This document shows, piece after piece, positions 60,888-64,000 of a stretch of 64,000 nucleotides of DNA. Each line of letters begins with the position of its first letter. The first letter of the stretch is position 1. The notes under the pieces are model-generated. The model was given only the letters and a program-made list of their open reading frames with translations. It did not search any database and was not told the origin of the DNA. This DNA comes from Bacillus cereus G9842 (GTDB lineage: Bacteria; Bacillota; Bacilli; Bacillales; Bacillaceae_G): contig NC_011772.1 in the NCBI RefSeq assembly GCF_000021305.1, positions 2,642,001 through 2,706,000 on the forward strand, given 5' to 3'. A program made the position numbers and the translations under genes.

Positions 60888-61400
60888 TTATTCTTCTATA
60901 GGATTTTCAGGACCGTTAAGCTCCAGCTGATAAAAAGCTAAATCTAGCCATTTATTAAACTTATAACCAGCTTTTTTTATTGTCCCTGCATGAACAAATC
61001 CATAGTTTTGATGCAAGGCAATACTTTTCTCATTCTCTGCATCAATTCCAGCAATTAAGGTCATATACTCTCGTTCCTTCGCAATTTTAATTAATTCTTT
61101 CATGAATAAAGACCCAATGCCATTTTTTCTATATGTCTTATCTACATACACAGAATGTTCAACTGAATATTTATAAGCAGGCCACGCTCTAAATGGGCCG
61201 AATGTCGCAAATCCTACTACTTTATTATCTAATTCGTATATAAAAATTGGATACCCTTCGGCCTTTTTTTGTTCATACCAATCTATTCTATTTTCAAGGG
61301 TTACAGGTTTATACGCATATACAGCTGTTGTATAAAGTATCGCATCGTTATAAATATCTAAAATGTATGCTAAATCTCTTTTCGTTGCTTCCCTTATCAT
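60888..61400 (-). CDS. GNAT acetyltransferase, phosphinothricin/methionine-sulfoximine type
   Basis: A 170-residue acetyltransferase of the Pat/YncA group: MIREATKRDLAYILDIYNDA, VVGFATFGPFRAWPAYKYSVEHSVYV (typical FRxWPAYxxTxEHSVYV) and RKNGIGSLFMKELI, LIAGIDAENEKSIALHQ, YGFVHAGTIKKAGYKF. Such enzymes acetylate L-amino acids or their analogues. ATG 61400 follows GGAAG. Confidence 0.86.
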   Translation of the reverse strand: MIREATKRDLAYILDIYNDAILYTTAVYAYKPVTLENRIDWYEQKKAEGYPIFIYELDNKVVGFATFGPFRAWPAYKYSVEHSVYVDKTYRKNGIGSLFMKELIKIAKEREYMTLIAGIDAENEKSIALHQNYGFVHAGTIKKAGYKFNKWLDLAFYQLELNGPENPIEE

Positions 61401-61480
61401 TGTTTTCTTCCTTTCATCATGTTCATCTTATTTCACTATCTTTTTAATAGTTTTATTTTACCGAAATTTCCGATTTTTAT

Positions 61481-62482
61481 CTACGTACGAATACTATCTT
61501 TTCGGAAACCATCAAATATATTTATTGCAGCAGATAACGTATAGAAGAAAATTCCTCCCCCAATGAGCCACGTTTTAAACTCCTCTGTGGAAATAGTAAA
61601 TGCATTTGCCAAATACGTAATAAATCCTGTGTTAAATAAATGTGGATTTACTACAATTACAATGAATACTATCGTCCCAGCTACTTGAAGAATAGCATTT
61701 CCAATCGCCAATCTTTGCGTCCATTTTCCTTGCACTAATTTATAAAGGGATATACCTATTTCAAAAACGATCATAATTACAACAATTGGCCAGTACTGCA
61801 GTAAAACATCTTGATTAAAAGTTGGCGAGACAAACTTCAGTCCATTTTCCGTACCATTGTATACGCCAACGAGATGATTCGCATAGAAGTAAAGTGTAGC
61901 CCATATTGCCGTCCACATTAGACCTCCAAACACTTCAAACTTTGAGATCGCCTTTTTCTTCGGGATATACGCAATATTTTTCAAATCATCTGGCGTCCAT
62001 TTTTTTAAACTTGTTGTTAATGGTTGTGGGTCCTTTTCTTTATCCGTTCTTTCTATAACAGCAAACACAACTGTCAGCCAGAAAAATACTTGGAAACCTA
62101 CTTCAAACGTTCTTCCAATGCCTTCACCTATCAATTTTAAAATAACATTTAATACAGCCTGATCACCACTATAACTAATAAAATTTTCTGCAACCATTGA
62201 AATAAGCGCAATTACAACTGCGATTGGTAAGATCATTTTTAATAATGTCATATATACATCAAAATAACGTGGTCCAATTAAATGCATTGGTCTATCCAAG
62301 TACCCATTAGCTAATGCAACTGGACTTCCCAATTTTTCAAGAACTCTTTTTTCATCATCTTCATTATAATCATCCGGTAACATATCCTCGATTGTTGACC
62401 GTAGTTCAAGAATAATATCTTCACGATTTTTTTCAGGTAATCTCTTCGCTACTTCCTCGACATAAATATCAATTAAATTCAT
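61481..62482 (-). CDS. HAAS-domain membrane protein, partner of PadR
   Basis: A 333-residue protein with an N-terminal helical HAAS/permease-prefix domain (MNLIDIYVEEVAKRLPEKN...ILELRSTIEDML; about 1-75) followed by six or more membrane helices. HAAS domains are typically encoded next to PadR regulators. Its start overlaps the PadR gene by 14 bp, so translation is coupled. The function is unknown; envelope stress sensing is a common speculation. Confidence 0.78.
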   Translation of the reverse strand: MNLIDIYVEEVAKRLPEKNREDIILELRSTIEDMLPDDYNEDDEKRVLEKLGSPVALANGYLDRPMHLIGPRYFDVYMTLLKMILPIAVVIALISMVAENFISYSGDQAVLNVILKLIGEGIGRTFEVGFQVFFWLTVVFAVIERTDKEKDPQPLTTSLKKWTPDDLKNIAYIPKKKAISKFEVFGGLMWTAIWATLYFYANHLVGVYNGTENGLKFVSPTFNQDVLLQYWPIVVIMIVFEIGISLYKLVQGKWTQRLAIGNAILQVAGTIVFIVIVVNPHLFNTGFITYLANAFTISTEEFKTWLIGGGIFFYTLSAAINIFDGFRKDSIRT

Positions 62483-62813
62483 TCTTGTCCTCCTTTAATA
62501 AGTTATAAAGTTCCTTCGAATCCTTTATCCATTCCTTTTTTAACTGCAAAAATATCTCTAATCCGTATTCACTTAAAACGTAATACTTACGCGGTCTACT
62601 CTCCGTTTTATCCCAACTACTCGTCACTAGCTCTTGCTTTTCTAATCGGCGAAGTAGTGGATATAAAGTACTTTGATCGATTGTGATCCCTGATTTCTCC
62701 AATAATTGGACAAGTGAATACCCATACTGCGGTGTTCTTAACTGGCTTAAAACCGCTAATGTTAATGTTCCTCTTCTTAGTTCAGTAATTAACGAATTTA
62801 ATAAAGCATCCAT
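62469..62813 (-). CDS. PadR family transcriptional regulator
   Basis: A 114-residue winged-helix regulator with the PadR core: ELRRGTLTLAVLSQLRTPQYGYSLVQLLEKSGI, DQSTLYPLLRRLEKQELVTS and RPRKYYVLSEYGLEIFL. It lacks a long C-terminal helix domain (PadR-s2 type). ATG 62813 follows GAGGTGA. Two operator-like boxes lie just upstream, suggesting autoregulation of the PadR-HAAS operon. Confidence 0.87.
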   Translation of the reverse strand: MDALLNSLITELRRGTLTLAVLSQLRTPQYGYSLVQLLEKSGITIDQSTLYPLLRRLEKQELVTSSWDKTESRPRKYYVLSEYGLEIFLQLKKEWIKDSKELYNLLKEDKNEFN

Positions 62814-62832
62814 TCACTCACCTCTTTTCCAT

Positions 62833-62880
62833 TACTATATGTCATACAGTATATGTTTTATACTATGTATCGTACAGTAT
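62833..62880. promoter_or_regulatory. Tandem operator boxes of the PadR operon
   Basis: Two 20-bp near-identical boxes, TACTATATGTCATACAGTAT (62833-62852) and TACTATGTATCGTACAGTAT (62861-62880), 17 of 20 bases alike, 28 bp apart, each partly palindromic (TACT...AGTA). They lie 20-67 bp upstream of the PadR start. Confidence 0.6.
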
Positions 62881-62984
62881 TAGTGTGATAAAAACAATAT
62901 TTTTTACAAAAAAACGGATAATAAAACACACTAACTATATGATTTGCGCTTTTCTCACTAACATATATAACATACTTATCTTTT

Positions 62985-63062
62985 TTAATCAGTGGGGGTT
63001 TGGTTCATTCCCCACTGATTATCAGCCCTCACCAATCGAGCTGTCTGTTAATGCGGGATAAA
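62985..63062 (+). repeat. bcr1-like repeat, partial copy
   Basis: About 78 bp: TTTAATCAGTGGGGG, the hairpin partner CCCCACTGATTAT, CTCACCAATCGAGCTG and right end CTGTTAATGCGGGATAAA. It lacks the left terminal ATAAAGTGAAAC and the CTTCTTTGC segment. Its right end lies inside the 3' end of the DUF952 gene. Confidence 0.7.
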
Positions 63063-63368
63063 CTCTCCGTTTTCTTTATGCAATGGAACAACCTCTACAA
63101 TCGCCTCAACATTAATTACTCCGTAAACATGCGGATATTCTTGACCGTTAGAAGCAAGTTCATATTTTACTTCTGCTTTTAATAGGGCTGGATCAATTGT
63201 AAGTAATAAAACATCTTCTTCATGCTTGAAATATTTTTCTGCAACTTTTAAAGCTTGATCTACTAATGAACAATGAATAAATCCCTCTTCTATAAGTGAA
63301 TCTTCATTAATTTCTCCAATTATTTTTGCGATTTCCCAATTACTTTTCGTAATTACTTTTGTAATCAT
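63048..63368 (-). CDS. DUF952 family protein with a repeat-derived C-terminus
   Basis: A 106-residue protein of the DUF952 (glutathione S-transferase-like annotated) family: EEGFIHCSLVDQALKVAEKYF, LLLTIDPALLKAEVKYE and YPHVYGVINVEAIVEVVPL. The last codons (FIPH-stop) are read from the right end of the bcr1-like repeat (TTTATCCCGCATTAA), so the natural tail was replaced. The core domain appears complete. ATG 63368 follows AGGGAGAGT. Confidence 0.8.
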   Translation of the reverse strand: MITKVITKSNWEIAKIIGEINEDSLIEEGFIHCSLVDQALKVAEKYFKHEEDVLLLTIDPALLKAEVKYELASNGQEYPHVYGVINVEAIVEVVPLHKENGEFIPH

Positions 63369-63447
63369 AGTAACTCTCCCTTTTTAATTTATGTAATGAT
63401 ATAATAACACTAAATTTTCAACACGTTCTTAATAGATTGGGGGACTT

Positions 63448-64000
63448 ATAATACATAAACCTCACACTGCATTACAAACCATTATTATAAATATGAATAC
63501 AAATGAACATTGGCATGATTTTATTTGTTACTGTCAGCATCGCGAAGCGGGACTTCGAAAATTAGCTTATAAACATTTAGAGACATTTATTTCAAATGCA
63601 AAGAAATGGGAATCAAAAGATCAAGAAGAGTTTGCCATTTCGCTGTTTACTATTTTAGATGCATTAAACGAAAAAGATGAGGTCTTAACTTTCTCACTAA
63701 ATAGTTTTCTAATTGATATTCTATATAGATGGACAGAAAACAATCCGATTGATTCAAGACCTTTTAGATGGATAGGAATTTATATGGACTCTAGCAATAA
63801 AGAAGACGATTTAGAAAAATCCCTTCGAAAAGCGATTGAATTAGGTGGTTATACCGAACAAAAAGCCATGATATACCTAGTTTCTAATTACATCAATACT
63901 TTAGAATTTGGTACAAATGAATTCCCTTCAGGTTATTGCGGAGATTTAAGCGAATGTATAGAAAAACTTCCCTATATGCTGCAATTAATTAATAGAATTC
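63448..64000 (+). CDS. Unrecognised protein, N-terminal part; start codon uncertain
   Basis: An open plus frame runs to the window edge and reads as a soluble helical protein (WHDFICYCQHREAGLRKLAY, FAISLFTILDALNEKDE, PFRWIGIYMDSSNKEDDLEKS). A good ribosome site, ATTGGGGGACTT, lies at the right distance from two ATA codons (63448, 63451) but no ATG, GTG or TTG. The first ATG in frame is 63493, without a ribosome site. The start may have mutated from ATG to ATA. I do not recognise the family. Confidence 0.55.
   Translation, partial: MIHKPHTALQTIIINMNTNEHWHDFICYCQHREAGLRKLAYKHLETFISNAKKWESKDQEEFAISLFTILDALNEKDEVLTFSLNSFLIDILYRWTENNPIDSRPFRWIGIYMDSSNKEDDLEKSLRKAIELGGYTEQKAMIYLVSNYINTLEFGTNEFPSGYCGDLSECIEKLPYMLQLINRI

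Noticed and set aside
1..64000. CRISPR array, prophage, transposase, tRNA or rRNA
   Set aside because: No regularly spaced repeats, phage or transposase proteins, or recognisable structural RNA genes were seen on either strand.

Overview
This 64-kb window is AT-rich chromosomal DNA from a member of the Bacillus cereus group (B. cereus, B. thuringiensis or B. anthracis type). The evidence is the codon and base composition, frequent TTG starts behind strong GGAGG sites, a perfect PlcR-type box, the sleB-ypeB-yhcN spore-germination cluster, a kynUBA operon, an acoABCL operon, and several copies of a roughly 150-bp repeat that looks like the B. cereus-group element bcr1. No rRNA, tRNA, CRISPR array, prophage or transposase gene was seen. 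Both ends cut genes: an M4 neutral protease on the left and an unrecognised protein on the right.

Layout. 1-11 kb: secreted M4 protease with PlcR box, cell-surface 5'-nucleotidase/cyclic phosphodiesterase, small DinB/GyrI/VOC proteins, an isolated SecY, a DMT exporter divergent from a MocR-type regulator, and an alpha/beta hydrolase. 11-13 kb: an actin-like ParM homologue with a small ParR-like partner, a plasmid-style segregation module. 13-19 kb: housekeeping and membrane genes, then yhcN-ypeB-sleB, which act in cortex hydrolysis during germination. 19-25 kb: the kynurenine pathway operon (tryptophan to anthranilate) divergent from a TetR gene, then a NUDIX gene split by a bcr1-like insertion. 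25-38 kb: an AcoR-type sigma-54 activator, regulators and methyltransferases, then acoABCL (acetoin dehydrogenase complex) behind a textbook -24/-12 promoter. 38-43 kb: SDR, GrpB, NUDIX, DUF4181, PP2C and HIT proteins. 43-49 kb: a glycine-betaine type ABC importer, an ECF sigma factor operonic with a second ClpP, a ferredoxin and RpiA. 49-53 kb: a repetitive DUF6944-like protein, a possible spore-appendage-like protein and a chitin-active LPMO. 53-64 kb: a glycosyltransferase, SUMF1-type protein, kinases, methyltransferase, many GNAT enzymes, a frameshifted membrane gene and a PadR/HAAS pair.

The clearest structural story is the dispersed repeat. Six copies of different lengths are present. 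One sits inside a NUDIX gene with a 5-bp ATAAA (TTTAT) duplication, and removing exactly 151 bp restores a 143-codon gene. Another supplies the stop codon of a DUF952 gene. Other points worth following are the chromosomal ParM/ParR pair with its cluster of ATACTT hexamers, the ECF sigma-ClpP operon with a candidate self-promoter, and several clear operators (MocR direct repeats, PadR tandem boxes, Rrf2 inverted repeat). All function calls come from reading the translated sequence; no database search was run.
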